Positions 45,501-54,933 of a DNA stretch of 64,000 nucleotides are shown one piece after another. Within the stretch, counting starts at the first letter, position 1. Each line of letters starts with the position of its first letter. Origin of the DNA: Bradyrhizobium xenonodulans (lineage in GTDB: Bacteria > Pseudomonadota > Alphaproteobacteria > Rhizobiales > Xanthobacteraceae); NCBI RefSeq assembly GCF_027594865.1, contig NZ_CP089391.1, positions 4,060,501-4,124,500 on the forward strand, read 5' to 3'. Position numbers and translations under genes: made by a program. The notes beneath the pieces are model-generated. The model was given only the letters and a program-made list of their open reading frames with translations. It searched no databases and was not told where the DNA came from.

Positions 45501-46588
45501 CGGTCAGCGACAAGCTGCGCAGGCGGCACGGCCCGGTCGATCCGTAACCAGGCCGCTGCAAGTTCCCAGGCGACCGAGAGAATGATCGGTCCGATGAACA
45601 GACCGATGATCCCGTGCGCGAGCGTGCCACCGATCACTCCGATCAGGATGACGAGCGCCGGCGTGGAGAGGCCCCGTCCCATGACCAGCGGCTTTAGGAT
45701 GTTGTCGAGAAGACCGACGATGACGAGAAATACGGTCAGGAGCAGCGCCGTGGTGACGTCCTTGTCCATCCAGATCCAGATGACGACCGGAATGAAGACG
45801 ATCGCCGCACCGATCTGCACGATCGACAGCAGCAGAACAATGACGGCGAGCAGCCCCGCGCTCGGGATGACCGCCAGCTTGAAGCCGATGCCGGCGAGCA
45901 GCGCCTGGATAATGGCGACGCCGATGACGCCCTGCGACACCGCCCGGATGGTCCCAGCCGCCAGTTCGAGGAAATGTTCGCTCTGTTCCGGCACGATTCG
46001 AAACAGGAAGCCGCGGATCGCGCTGACGAGCTGCGGACCGTATGGAAAGAGAAACCCGGCGACCAGCACCGACATCAGAAATTGCAGCGTGCCGAGGCCG
46101 GCGCTGCCTGCGAATGACAGCATCATGCCGGCAATCGGCTTCAGATATGGCGCAACCTCGCGCACAGCCGCGCGGATGTTGGTGTAGGCCTCATTCCAGA
46201 GATCGTAGAGCTGCGGACCGACCAGCGGCCAGTCCTTGATCCGCTCCGGCGCCGCCTGCAGCACGAGATCGCCGCTGCCGAGTTGCCCTGCGAGCTCCCT
46301 GACCCCCTCAACCGCACTGAGGCCGAGCCAGGCCGCCGGACCGATGACGATGCCGAGCATGGTGAAGGTGAGGAGCACCGCCGCTGTCCGAGGGCGGTCG
46401 CCCAAACATTTCGCGAGCCAGCTGAAGACCGGATAGAACGCCACGGCAAGCACCGCGCTCCAAGTCAGGATCGGCACGAAGGGACGGATGATCAGGAGCG
46501 TCCACAGGGTCAGCAGCGCAAGCAAGCCGAGCCGGATCACGAGCTGAACGACGTCGCTGATGGAAAACAGTTGGCGAAGTGTCTTCAA
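45497..46588 (-). CDS. AI-2E family transporter (permease)
   Basis: A membrane protein of about 364 residues from the AI-2E/YdiK/TqsA family: LLIIRPFVPILTWSAVLAVA, the helix-rich middle, GVIGVAIIQALLAGIGFK and VIVGLLDNILKPLVMGRGL, then VFIGVIGG-like LVILIGVIGGTLAHGIIGLF. Family members export small molecules or act as Na+/H+ antiporters. The longest frame starts with TTG 46678 but contains the FixK-like box, so translation probably begins later; TTG 46588 is the best nearby option and is uncertain. Confidence 0.85.
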   Translation of the reverse strand: MKTLRQLFSISDVVQLVIRLGLLALLTLWTLLIIRPFVPILTWSAVLAVAFYPVFSWLAKCLGDRPRTAAVLLTFTMLGIVIGPAAWLGLSAVEGVRELAGQLGSGDLVLQAAPERIKDWPLVGPQLYDLWNEAYTNIRAAVREVAPYLKPIAGMMLSFAGSAGLGTLQFLMSVLVAGFLFPYGPQLVSAIRGFLFRIVPEQSEHFLELAAGTIRAVSQGVIGVAIIQALLAGIGFKLAVIPSAGLLAVIVLLLSIVQIGAAIVFIPVVIWIWMDKDVTTALLLTVFLVIVGLLDNILKPLVMGRGLSTPALVILIGVIGGTLAHGIIGLFIGPIILSVAWELAAAWLRIDRAVPPAQLVADR

Positions 46589-46657
46589 GGTCTGAGGCCT
46601 GCGCCCGGCTGATTGGCTCCGTGCGGAAAGCCTAGCCGCCGGACCGGGACTGCAGGC

Positions 46658-46671
46658 TTGATCCAAATCAA
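46658..46671. promoter_or_regulatory. FixK/FNR-like box (TTGATCCAAATCAA)
   Basis: A perfect TTGAT-N4-ATCAA anaerobox between the leftward AI-2E gene and the rightward GNAT gene. A start 41.5 bases from its centre to the right would lie near 46706, 43 bases before the GNAT ATG at 46749; to the left it would lie near 46623, 35 bases before the proposed permease start. Bidirectional activation is plausible. Confidence 0.75.
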
Positions 46672-46748
46672 CCGGCAAAGGACTGAAGGCGGTCTGATCG
46701 AACGGGTGCCGCGGTCACGTAGCGGCTCAACAATTGCGACGCGAACGA

Positions 46749-47270
46749 ATGTCGAATGCAGCAAATTACGCGCGAAACGAACGGCTCCGCGACGGTACGG
46801 CCGTGGAGATCCGTGGCATCCGGCCAGACGACCAGGCCGCCATGCTGGCCGCGCTTGGTCAGGTGGGCACACAGTCCCTTCAGCGCCGCTTCTTCATGCT
46901 AAAACGTCATTTCTCCGAGAAGGAGCGCGCCTTTTTTGTCGAAGTCGACTTCAAGAACCATGTGGCGCTGGTCGCGTGCGTGGCGAATGCAGGTCGGAGC
47001 ACCATCGTGGGCGGCGCGCGATATGTCGCAGCCGGGCCGGGCTGCGCCGAGACGGCCTTCATGGTGATCGACGCCTGGCAAGGACGCGGTATCGGCGGAC
47101 TGCTGCTGCGTCACCTGATCAGCCTTGCCCGCGAGGCCAAGCTGAAGGAACTGACCGCGGAGGTGCTGCCGGACAACGCTGCGATGCTCAGGGTTCTTGG
47201 CAGATTTGGGTTCGAACGCGCAGAACGATGCGAACCTCATACAGTCCATATGGCACTGACGCTGACCTGA
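46749..47270 (+). CDS. GNAT family N-acetyltransferase
   Basis: A 173-aa GNAT: GTAVEIRGIRPDDQAAM, LQRRFFMLKRHFSEKER (resembling the GNAT module fused to acyl-CoA synthetases), VVIDAWQGRGIGGLLLRHLI-type motif (read here as MVIDAWQGRGIGGLL) and LRVLGRFGF at the end. The QGRGIG loop binds acetyl-CoA. Probably a protein lysine acetyltransferase of Pat-like type acting on metabolic enzymes (inference). It is divergent from the AI-2E gene with a FixK-like box between. Confidence 0.88.
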   Translation: MSNAANYARNERLRDGTAVEIRGIRPDDQAAMLAALGQVGTQSLQRRFFMLKRHFSEKERAFFVEVDFKNHVALVACVANAGRSTIVGGARYVAAGPGCAETAFMVIDAWQGRGIGGLLLRHLISLAREAKLKELTAEVLPDNAAMLRVLGRFGFERAERCEPHTVHMALTLT

Positions 47271-47457
47271 CAGAATCTCTCGGACGACGCCTCAAACTTC
47301 GCGCAAAACACTGCCGCGCTCTGGCCTTTGGTACATGTAGCTCGGCAACAACCCCTGCCTTACCGTCCATGGCGGACCGTTCACGCATTCAGCGGAAGAG
47401 TATCCACCCACGTACACGTTCATCACACGCACGCGACACATCGTCTAGGAGTTTTCT

Positions 47458-47640
47458 ATGGCCAAGACAGATGTAATGCCCAAGCATGAGCCTGAAGTCA
47501 CTCACTGGCGAAGACTTTCCTCGAATGACGCGAATATGTCGATAGAGCCGCCGCCATCGATCGAAATCTGGGACGTTGCCACCTTCGACGCAAATTCGTG
47601 GCTTAGCGCCCGGGCAATCTCACGCAATTCGAGAAAATGA
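47458..47640 (+). CDS. Small hypothetical protein, 60 aa
   Basis: An open frame from ATG 47458 with AGGAG seven bases upstream. It encodes KTDVMPKHEPEVTHWRRLSS followed by SIEPPPSIEIWDVATFDA and a short basic end. No domain, no membrane segment. The strong ribosome binding site is the main support. Confidence 0.4.
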   Translation: MAKTDVMPKHEPEVTHWRRLSSNDANMSIEPPPSIEIWDVATFDANSWLSARAISRNSRK

Positions 47641-47753
47641 CGTGACCACTTTGCGCTATAAGCATTGGCGAACCGGCCCTCACCCGGAAACTCCCCAAGA
47701 CGCGGGTTGCCCTGTCCATGGTAGCATTCTCGTCCGCTGACAGGAGGACGAGC

Positions 47754-47905
47754 ATGACGACTTCAGGCGAATGTCGGAAACTTGCGCAAAGGCGCATCAG
47801 CTAGAGATGCTAGACTCTGCGTCCGAGAGGAACGGTCGCAAATCCGCTCGCATGACGTTCCCTGCGGTCCAATATCTTGGTATCGCTCATGGAATGGCAA
47901 CTTAA
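47754..47905 (+). pseudogene. Frameshifted small protein gene
   Basis: A strong AGGAGGACGAGC leader precedes ATG 47754, but the frame MTTSGECRKLAQRRIS stops after 16 codons. One frame over, the DNA continues as KAHQLEMLDSASERNGRKSA and on to a TAA at 47903-47905, giving a roughly 49-aa protein that fits a short family (ECRKLA...HQLEML). A single base lost near 47783 explains this. Confidence 0.5.
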
Positions 47906-48051
47906 TGGCCCTGGTTTTTCCTAACCCTTCGGCGGGCCAAACCGTCGACAATCCGCCTTCGTGCAAGAACGGAGATGCGCTCAAATGGCGCCAGGCGCTG
48001 CATTTTCGCCTAAAGCCGGCCTATTTGCCCGAGGTCTTTCGGTCAGCTTAG
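47905..48051 (+). pseudogene. Remnant of a DUF1488-like small gene
   Basis: ATG 47905 overlaps the TAA of the preceding frame. The frame starts MALVFPNPSAGQTVDN, matching the way I recall DUF1488-type small proteins beginning (MALVFPNPSR), but it loses resemblance after about 10 residues and ends at 48051. Weak evidence. Confidence 0.25.
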
Positions 48052-48132
48052 GGAGCAGACTCAGACGGACCCCGAACACGTTGCCGCTGGTGGGCACGCG
48101 GTCTTGACCGACGCAGCGTCACCGCGTTGCTA

Positions 48133-48510
48133 TCATCGAGCAGCGCCAGCACCGGGGCATCGGTACGGAGTGCGGTCGAGCTTTGTGATTCCCAGCTCGC
48201 GCGTCTGCTTGTTTGCGGGCATTTCGATCGTGAGAACGATGACGCCGCCCGCGCCGAGTTTCGCGTCCACGATCTCGTAGTTGTCCTGGGGATCGTCGTT
48301 GCGACGGTAGAGCAGCTTGCCCTCGCGGGGTGCCTCATAGGCAATCAGATTGTTTCGGCCGCCCTGCTTCACCGTGTTCGCGCAGTCGACGTCCCATCGT
48401 CCAAGCAGTCCCCACTTGCGCGCGACGTCGACCGGCGACGCAGTGGCGGCCGAGCCGGCGGTGATCGAGGCAAGCAGGGTCAGCGGAATAAGCAAACTTC
48501 GGACGGTCAT
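48133..48510 (-). CDS. Small exported hypothetical protein
   Basis: From ATG 48510: a signal peptide (TVRSLLIPLTLLASITAGSA) then WGLLGRWDVDCANTVKQGGR, PREGKLLYRRNDDPQDNYEI and IEMPANKQTRELGI. This resembles a periplasmic protein family of rhizobia in which the last third should continue for about 30 more residues; here it ends in a Pro/Gly/Ala-rich tail, so a late frameshift is possible. Confidence 0.6.
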   Translation of the reverse strand: MTVRSLLIPLTLLASITAGSAATASPVDVARKWGLLGRWDVDCANTVKQGGRNNLIAYEAPREGKLLYRRNDDPQDNYEIVDAKLGAGGVIVLTIEMPANKQTRELGITKLDRTPYRCPGAGAAR

Positions 48511-48619
48511 CGAACCTCGCAGCGGCTCCGAGAAACTGGAGCGGCCTGGTCGTGCCCGAATATCACGAATCCGGTGCGGCTGACGGCTCGCCGTCAACCG
48601 CATCTGGCTCAACTCAGTC

Positions 48620-48994
48620 TCAATATCCGCAGGAGGCGCAGCCCATCTGGACCGGGGCGTAATAGGAATAGCCGGGCGAGACCATCTCGGTGCGCTGGCG
48701 CGTGGCGTATTGCGGCGGGATGCGTTCGTACTGGACGCCCGGGGGCGCCACCATCACGGTCTGCGGCACCATCACGGTGCGGTACTGCGCCGGCGTGCGA
48801 TGCGCGACGACGGAGCCGGGCGACACCATCACGGTTTCGTCGACGGTGCGGTATTGCGGCTGCACGTATTGCTGCTGGTAGCAGGTCTGGCACGGCGGCG
48901 GCGTGTAGCAATTGTAGCAGCCGGCGGAAGCCGCGCCCGTCATCGAAATTGCAGCGACGACTGTTCCGAAAACAACAGCAAGAGTACGAGACAT
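48620..48994 (-). CDS. Exported Cys-rich, Tyr/Val/Pro-rich small protein
   Basis: A 124-aa protein: signal peptide (SRTLAVVFGTVVAAISMTG), then CYNCYTPPPCQTCYQQQYVQ and repeated units TVDETVMVSPGSVVAHRTP, RTVMVPQTVMVAPPGV, with a C-terminal MGCASCGY. Seven Cys are visible in pairs (CxxC types). Probably an envelope protein; function unknown. ATG 48994 begins the signal peptide. Confidence 0.75.
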   Translation of the reverse strand: MSRTLAVVFGTVVAAISMTGAASAGCYNCYTPPPCQTCYQQQYVQPQYRTVDETVMVSPGSVVAHRTPAQYRTVMVPQTVMVAPPGVQYERIPPQYATRQRTEMVSPGYSYYAPVQMGCASCGY

Positions 48995-49096
48995 TGTGGT
49001 GGTGCCCCAGTTGCCCGAAATGGATTGGCGAAGATCGATGGCAGTATACGCGGCAAAATCGCGAGTTGCCGAACTTCGTCGGGGCATCCTTAATGC

Positions 49097-49121
49097 GAAC
49101 GGCCGACTTGCGCCGGCCGTT
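49097..49121 (-). terminator. Inverted repeat downstream of ilvD
   Basis: GAACGGCCG and CGGCCGTTC form a 9-bp stem around a 7-base loop, 45 bases after the ilvD stop. The minus-strand sequence after it has no strong T run, so it is a weak intrinsic terminator or a structured 3' end. Confidence 0.35.
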
Positions 49122-49166
49122 CAGAACTTGTTGACCATGCGCGCGCCGCGCGAGGCGGTGCAGCGT

Positions 49167-51017
49167 TTAGTTCGAGCGCCGCTTCACCTCGCGCACCGCG
49201 CCGCGTGCGGCGCTGGTGGTGAGCGCTGCGTAAGCCTGAAGCGCGGTCGAGACGTTGCGCTTGCGCGCGGCGGGCTGCCAGGCGGCATCGCCCTTCGCCT
49301 CCTCCGCGGCGCGGCGCTTGGCGAGTTCCTCGTCGGAGACTTCCAGGCTGATGCTGCGGTTCGGAATGTCGATCGCGATGCGGTCGCCGGTGCGCACCAG
49401 ACCAATGTTGCCGCCTTCGGCCGCTTCCGGCGAGAGATGGCCGATCGACAGGCCAGACGAGCCGCCCGAGAAGCGACCGTCGGTGACGAGCGCGCAGGCT
49501 TTGCCGAGGCCCATCGATTTCAGGTAGCTGGTCGGATAGAGCATCTCCTGCATGCCGGGGCCGCCGCGCGGGCCCTCGTAGATGATGACGACGATCTCGC
49601 CGGCGACGACCTTGCCGCCCAGGATGCCTTCAACGGCCGCGTCCTGGCTCTCGAACACGCGTGCGGGACCGGAGAATGTCAGGATCGAGGCGTCGACGCC
49701 GGCGGTCTTCACGATGCAGCCGTCCTGCGCCAGGTTGCCGTAGAGCACCGCGAGGCCGCCGTCCTTGCTAAAAGCGTGCTCGAGATTGCGCACCACACCC
49801 TTCTCGCGGTCGGCGTCGAGCTCGTCGTAGCGGCGCTCCTGGCTGAAGGCGACCTGGGTCGGGATGCCGCCGGGCGAGGCGCGGAAGAAGGTACGCACCG
49901 ACTCGCTCTTGGAGCGCTTGATGTCCCAGCGCTCCAGCGCGTCGTTCATGGTCGGCGCGTGCACGGTCGAGACCGAGGTGTCGATCAGGCCGGCGCGGTC
50001 GAGCTCGCCGAGAATACCCATGATGCCGCCGGCGCGATGCACGTCCTCGACATGCACGTCGGCGACCGACGGCGCGACCTTGCAGAGCACGGGCACGCGG
50101 CGCGACAGCCGGTCGATATCCTGCATGGTGAACTTCACTTCGCCTTCGTGGGCCGCCGCAAGCAGATGCAGCACGGTGTTGGTCGAACCGCCCATCGCGA
50201 TGTCCAGCGTCATCGCGTTCTCGAACGCCTTGAAGTTCGCGATGTTGCGCGGCAGCACGCTGGCATCGTCCTGCTCGTAAAAGCGGCGAACGATATCGAC
50301 GATGGTGTGACCCGCCTCGACGAACAGTCGCTTGCGGTCGGCATGGGTCGCGACCACGGTGCCGTTGCCGGGCAGCGCGAGACCGAGCGCCTCGGTCAGG
50401 CAGTTCATGGAGTTGGCGGTGAACATGCCCGAGCAGGAGCCGCAGGTCGGGCACGCCGAGCGCTCGATCACCTTGACGTCCTCGTCGCTGACCTTGGAAT
50501 CGGCCGCGGCGACCATGGCGTCGATGAGGTCGACGGCCTTGGTCTTGCCCTGAAGCTTGACCTTGCCGGCCTCCATCGGCCCGCCCGAGACGAACACGGC
50601 GGGGATGTTGAGCCGCAGCGCGGCCATCAGCATGCCGGGCGTGATCTTGTCGCAATTGGAGATGCAGACGAGGCCGTCGGCGCAATGCGCGTTGGCCATG
50701 TACTCGACGCTGTCGGCGATCAGCTCGCGCGACGGCAGGCTGTAGAGCATGCCGTCATGGCCCATGGCGATGCCGTCGTCGACCGCGATGGTGTTGAACT
50801 CCTTGGCAACGCCGCCGGCCTGCTCGATCTCGCGGGCGACGAGCTGGCCGAGGTCCTTGAGGTGGACGTGGCCGGGCACGAACTGGGTGAAGGAGTTGAC
50901 GACCGCGATGATCGGCTTGCCGAAATCGCCATCCTTCATGCCGGTCGCACGCCAGAGGCCGCGGGCGCCCGCCATGTTGCGGCCGTGGGTGGTGGTACGA
51001 GAGCGATAGGCTGGCAT
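49167..51017 (-). CDS. ilvD: Dihydroxy-acid dehydratase
   Basis: A 616-aa Fe-S dehydratase of branched-chain amino acid synthesis, converting dihydroxy-isovalerate or -methylvalerate to the 2-oxo acids. The N-terminal [20 protein letters not shown], the Cys-containing [16 protein letters not shown] and [19 protein letters not shown] (cluster ligands) and [11 protein letters not shown] are intact. The start at 51017 is decided by that N-terminus; a longer frame upstream is not conserved-like. The end shows [20 protein letters not shown]. Confidence 0.96.
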   Translation of the reverse strand: MPAYRSRTTTHGRNMAGARGLWRATGMKDGDFGKPIIAVVNSFTQFVPGHVHLKDLGQLVAREIEQAGGVAKEFNTIAVDDGIAMGHDGMLYSLPSRELIADSVEYMANAHCADGLVCISNCDKITPGMLMAALRLNIPAVFVSGGPMEAGKVKLQGKTKAVDLIDAMVAAADSKVSDEDVKVIERSACPTCGSCSGMFTANSMNCLTEALGLALPGNGTVVATHADRKRLFVEAGHTIVDIVRRFYEQDDASVLPRNIANFKAFENAMTLDIAMGGSTNTVLHLLAAAHEGEVKFTMQDIDRLSRRVPVLCKVAPSVADVHVEDVHRAGGIMGILGELDRAGLIDTSVSTVHAPTMNDALERWDIKRSKSESVRTFFRASPGGIPTQVAFSQERRYDELDADREKGVVRNLEHAFSKDGGLAVLYGNLAQDGCIVKTAGVDASILTFSGPARVFESQDAAVEGILGGKVVAGEIVVIIYEGPRGGPGMQEMLYPTSYLKSMGLGKACALVTDGRFSGGSSGLSIGHLSPEAAEGGNIGLVRTGDRIAIDIPNRSISLEVSDEELAKRRAAEEAKGDAAWQPAARKRNVSTALQAYAALTTSAARGAVREVKRRSN

Positions 51018-51177
51018 GGCGGTTTCCGTCCTGGGTTTGGGTGCCTGAGCGGAAAATATGGAAGCCGCCTCAGGCCTTTCCGGCCGGATAGCGCACGGGA
51101 TGGGCGCGCGCAACGGGAACTTGCCCCAAAACGGCCCAGATCGGCCCCGTGCAGGCCTCCCCTGCTCCCGGCGCGGT

Positions 51178-52038
51178 CTATTGCAGGGTCGGATCGAGCC
51201 GGTCGCGCAGCCAGTCGCCAATCACGGAGACCGCCAGCGTGGTGATCACGATAGTGGTCGCTGGCGCCAGCATGATCCAGGGCGCCCGAGTCAGGTACTC
51301 GCGGCCGTAGCCGACCATGTTGCCGAGGCTGGTCATCGGCGGCTGCACGCCGAGGCCGAGGAAGGACAGGCCTGACTCCATCAGGATCACCTCGGGGAAG
51401 ACCAGCGTGGTCGAGACGATCAGGGTCGAGGCGATGTTGGGCAGGATGTGGCGCAAGTAGATCCGCGACGGCGTCGCCCCTAACTGGCGGACCGCGGCCG
51501 CGTAGCCTTGCGCATTGGCGGAGATGGCGAGGCCGCGGGCGATGCGGGCATAGCGCTCCCAGCCGAACAGCCCCATCAGGCCGATCAGCAGCGGCAGCGA
51601 ATTGCCGAAAAAGGCGAGCACTGCGAGCGCCATGATCAGGAACGGCATGCTGGCCTGGAAGTCGGTCAGCATCAGCACGATCTGCTCGACGACCCCGCGA
51701 AAATGCGCGGCGAGGAAGCCGAGCGTGGTGCCGACGATCGCCGAGATCGCGGTCGCGCCGAACGCGATCAGGAGTGAGATACGGATGGAGACGAGCAGGC
51801 GCGACAGCACGTCGCGGCCAAGCTCATCGGTGCCGAGCCAGTGCGCGACATTGCCGGGCGCCGAGAGCCGGTTGCGCAAGTCGAGCTGGGTGTAGCCATA
51901 GGGCGCGATCTTCTCGGCGAAGGCGGCGATCACGAGCATCGCGACGATCCAGGCGATCGCGATGGCGACCGAGACCGGGATCGCCGGCAGGCTGATGCGG
52001 CGACGGATGGCCGTGTCCTTTAGCGTCGCGTCCGTCAT
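51178..52038 (-). CDS. Peptide/oligosaccharide-type ABC transporter permease (DppC-like)
   Basis: A 286-aa permease with an N-terminal segment and five further helices, [18 protein letters not shown] and the [17 protein letters not shown] signature of DppC/OppC, plus the EAA loop ([20 protein letters not shown]). It overlaps the upstream permease by ATGA and is the last gene of the operon. Confidence 0.93.
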   Translation of the reverse strand: MTDATLKDTAIRRRISLPAIPVSVAIAIAWIVAMLVIAAFAEKIAPYGYTQLDLRNRLSAPGNVAHWLGTDELGRDVLSRLLVSIRISLLIAFGATAISAIVGTTLGFLAAHFRGVVEQIVLMLTDFQASMPFLIMALAVLAFFGNSLPLLIGLMGLFGWERYARIARGLAISANAQGYAAAVRQLGATPSRIYLRHILPNIASTLIVSTTLVFPEVILMESGLSFLGLGVQPPMTSLGNMVGYGREYLTRAPWIMLAPATTIVITTLAVSVIGDWLRDRLDPTLQ

Positions 52039-52964
52039 GCGTGCGCTCCTTTGGCGCGCAAGCGCGGGTCGAGGAAGCCGTAGAGGAAATCGACGATCAG
52101 GTTCGACGTGACCATGGTCATCGCCACCAGCAGCAGGATGCATTGCACGACGGCGAGGTCGCGGTTGGCGACGGCAACGACGAGCAGGCGGCCTACGCCC
52201 GGCCAGGCAAACACGCTCTCGACCACGACCGCGCCCGCGATCAGCGTGCCCACCATGAAGCCGAGAATGGTGACGGTCGGGATCGCCGCGTTCGGCAGCG
52301 CGTGCGACGTCACCACCTTGCGCCACGGAACGCCCTTGGCGGAAGCCGTGCGGATATAGGGCTGGCCCAGCACCTCCAGCATGGCGCTGCGGGTGAAGCG
52401 CGCCAGCACGGCGGCACCGCCGAGGCTCAGCGTCACAATGGGAAGGATGGCGTGGCGCCAGCTGTCCTGCCCGCCCGACGGCAGCCAGCCGAGTTGCACG
52501 GCAAAGACGAGCACCAGCAGCAGCGCAAGGACAAAGCTCGGCACGGTGAAGCCCGCGACCGCCGTCATCATCACGGCGCGGTCGATTCCCGATCCCCGAT
52601 GCAACGCGGCGCAGATGCCGGCGGGAATGCCGAGCGCCACCTTGAAGAAGAAGGCCGGCAGCGTCAGCGCCAGCGTGGCCGGAATCCGCTCCAGCACGAG
52701 CTCGATCGCAGGTCGCCCGTCCCGCATGGACCGGCCGAGCTCGCCCTTGGCGATGGCGCCGAAGTAATCGAGATACTGAAACCAGATGGGATCATCGAGA
52801 CCCCAGGCCTTGCGGAATGCCGCGAGCACCTCTGGCGGCGCTTCCGGTCCCAAAATCATCAGCGCGGGATCGCCGGAGAGCCGCAGCACGACGAAGGCGA
52901 AGGTGACGACGAGCACGATGGTCAGCGCCGCGCGTCCGATCCGAATGGCGAAGTAACGTCCCAT
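52035..52964 (-). CDS. Peptide/oligosaccharide-type ABC transporter permease (DppB-like)
   Basis: A 309-aa permease with six helices; it shows FAFVVLRLSGDPALMILGPE (the usual N-terminal segment), FQYLDYFGAIAKGELGRSMR and the EAA loop (RTASAKGVPWRKVVTSHALP). It starts one base within the ATP-binding gene stop (TGATG) and overlaps the DppC-like gene. Confidence 0.93.
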   Translation of the reverse strand: MGRYFAIRIGRAALTIVLVVTFAFVVLRLSGDPALMILGPEAPPEVLAAFRKAWGLDDPIWFQYLDYFGAIAKGELGRSMRDGRPAIELVLERIPATLALTLPAFFFKVALGIPAGICAALHRGSGIDRAVMMTAVAGFTVPSFVLALLLVLVFAVQLGWLPSGGQDSWRHAILPIVTLSLGGAAVLARFTRSAMLEVLGQPYIRTASAKGVPWRKVVTSHALPNAAIPTVTILGFMVGTLIAGAVVVESVFAWPGVGRLLVVAVANRDLAVVQCILLLVAMTMVTSNLIVDFLYGFLDPRLRAKGAHA

Positions 52965-53950
52965 CAGGCTGCGTCCCGCGTCTCGGCGCCCGTGACGAGA
53001 TGGCAGGCAACCTGGCGGTCGCCGCCGACGGCGGCTAGCGTCGGCACCTCGCTCGCGCAGCGCGCGATCGCCCGTGCGCAGCGCGGATGGAAGGCGCAGC
53101 CTTGGGGACGTGCTGCCGGGTTCGGCGGATCGCCTGACAGCACGATGCGGCCGGCGCTGCGGCGGCCGGGTGCGGGCGAAGCCGAGACCAGCGCCTGCGT
53201 GTACGGATGCTCCGGTCGGGCAAAGAGATCGTCAGCGCTGCCGATCTCGACGATGCGGCCGAGATACATCACGGCGACAATGTTGCTGATCTGCCTGACG
53301 ACGCGCAGATCATGACTGATGAACAGCAGCGTCAGCCCAAGCTGCGCCTGGAGATCGCAAAGCAGGTTCACCACCTGCGCCTGGATCGAAACATCGAGTG
53401 CGCTGACCGGCTCGTCGCAGACGAGGAAGTCAGGCTTCGAAGCGAGAGCCCGCGCCAGAACGATGCGCTGGCGTTGCCCGCCGGAGAGCGCGCCCGGATA
53501 GCGCACGCCATGCGCCGGCGTCAGCTCGACCGCGCGCAGCAATTCGCGGACGCGCTCCTCGCGCTCGGCAAGCGTCCCGACGCCGTGAATGTCCAGCGGC
53601 TCGCGGATCTGGGTTGCGACCGGCAAGCGCCGGTCCAGCGCGCCCAGCGGGTCCTGAAAGATCATCTGCATGCGGGCGCGCTGTGCACGCCATGCAGCCG
53701 TTCCGGGCGCAGCCATCGGCCTGCCGTCGAACCGCACCTCGCCGCGATCGGGCGGCTCGAGGCCGAGCACGATGCGGCCGGTGGTGGACTTGCCCGAGCC
53801 GGACTCGCCGACGAGGCCGAGCGTCTCGCCCTTGGCAATCGTGAGCGACACGCCATCGACGGCGTGCACGGCGGTGCTGCGACCGAACATTCCGGAACGC
53901 ATGGAATAATCGCGCGCGATCGAGGACACCTCGACGAGCGGCGCGCTCAT
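52964..53950 (-). CDS. ABC transporter ATP-binding protein (DppF-like)
   Basis: A 328-aa ATPase: Walker A GESGSGKSTTGR, Q loop MIFQDPLGALD, signature LSGGQRQRIVLARAL, Walker B FLVCDEPVSALDVS, H loop ISHDLRVV and the oligopeptide-type C-terminal extension with GCAFHPRCARAIARC. The ATG at 53950 overlaps the stop of the other ATPase gene. Confidence 0.95.
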   Translation of the reverse strand: MSAPLVEVSSIARDYSMRSGMFGRSTAVHAVDGVSLTIAKGETLGLVGESGSGKSTTGRIVLGLEPPDRGEVRFDGRPMAAPGTAAWRAQRARMQMIFQDPLGALDRRLPVATQIREPLDIHGVGTLAEREERVRELLRAVELTPAHGVRYPGALSGGQRQRIVLARALASKPDFLVCDEPVSALDVSIQAQVVNLLCDLQAQLGLTLLFISHDLRVVRQISNIVAVMYLGRIVEIGSADDLFARPEHPYTQALVSASPAPGRRSAGRIVLSGDPPNPAARPQGCAFHPRCARAIARCASEVPTLAAVGGDRQVACHLVTGAETRDAA

Positions 53951-54930
53951 TCGGCGGCGATCCCGAGCAGTGCGCGGCGTGAAGCTTCGGCGCGGATGCA
54001 GGCCACAGTGCGATCGTCGGCGATGGGCGCCAAGGTCGGGGCCGCAAGACCGCACGGCTCTGCTGCCAGAGAACAACGCGGCGCAAACGCGCATCCGCTT
54101 GGCATATGCGCGGGATCGGGCACGGTGCCGGGAATGGCCGTCAGTCGCCGGCGCGGCCCGTCGAGCGGCGGCAGCGCCCCGATCAGGCCCTGGGCATAGG
54201 GGTGCACGGGATCGGCGAAGAGCTGGTTGGCCGGCGCCTGCTCGACGATCCGGCCGGCATACATCACCGCGACGCGGTCGCAGTTTTCGGCGACGACGCC
54301 GAGGTCGTGGCTGATCAGGACCATCGCCATGCTCATCTCGCGGCGGATGGTGGAGAGCAGCTCAAGGATCTGCGCCTGAATGGTGGCATCGAGCGCGGTG
54401 GTCGGCTCGTCCGCGATCAGGAGATCGGGGTTTCCGGCGAGCGCCATCGCGATCATAATGCGTTGGACCTGGCCGCCGGAGAATTCGTGCGGATACGCCG
54501 ACAAACGCCGCGCTGCGTCGGGAATGCCGACCAGATTGAGCAGCCGCAGCGCTTCGGCCTTGACGGCCTCCCCCGAGAGGTCGCGATGCAGTGCCAGGGC
54601 TTCGCAGAGCTGCTTGCGAATGGTCAGCACCGGATTGAGCGCGCTTGCCGGATCCTGGAAGATCATGGCGACGCGGCCGCCCCGCACCTGGTCAAGCTCG
54701 GCAGCCCGCGCACCAAGGATCTCGCGCCCGTCGAGCCGCACCGAGCCCGAGACATTCGCATGCCGCGGCAGCAGGCCAAGCGCGGCAAGCCAGGTCACCG
54801 ATTTGCCGGAGCCGGACTCGCCGACGAGGCCGAGGGCCTCGCCCTTCTGCAACGTGACATCGACACCGCGCAGGACCGGCACGCCGCCAAAGGCGACGCG
54901 GAGGTCCTGGATGCAGACCAATGGCGTCAC
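53947..54930 (-). CDS. ABC transporter ATP-binding protein (DppD-like)
   Basis: A 327-aa ATPase: Walker A GESGSGKSVTWLA, MIFQDPASALNPVLTIRKQL, signature FSGGQVQRIMIAMAL, Walker B LLIADEPTTALDAT, H loop ISHDLGVVAENCDR, and the C-terminal Cys-rich oligopeptide loop (GCAFAPRCSLAAEPCG). The start is GTG at 54930, 3 bases after the substrate-binding-protein stop. Confidence 0.94.
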   Translation of the reverse strand: MTPLVCIQDLRVAFGGVPVLRGVDVTLQKGEALGLVGESGSGKSVTWLAALGLLPRHANVSGSVRLDGREILGARAAELDQVRGGRVAMIFQDPASALNPVLTIRKQLCEALALHRDLSGEAVKAEALRLLNLVGIPDAARRLSAYPHEFSGGQVQRIMIAMALAGNPDLLIADEPTTALDATIQAQILELLSTIRREMSMAMVLISHDLGVVAENCDRVAVMYAGRIVEQAPANQLFADPVHPYAQGLIGALPPLDGPRRRLTAIPGTVPDPAHMPSGCAFAPRCSLAAEPCGLAAPTLAPIADDRTVACIRAEASRRALLGIAAE

Positions 54931-54933
54931 GGC

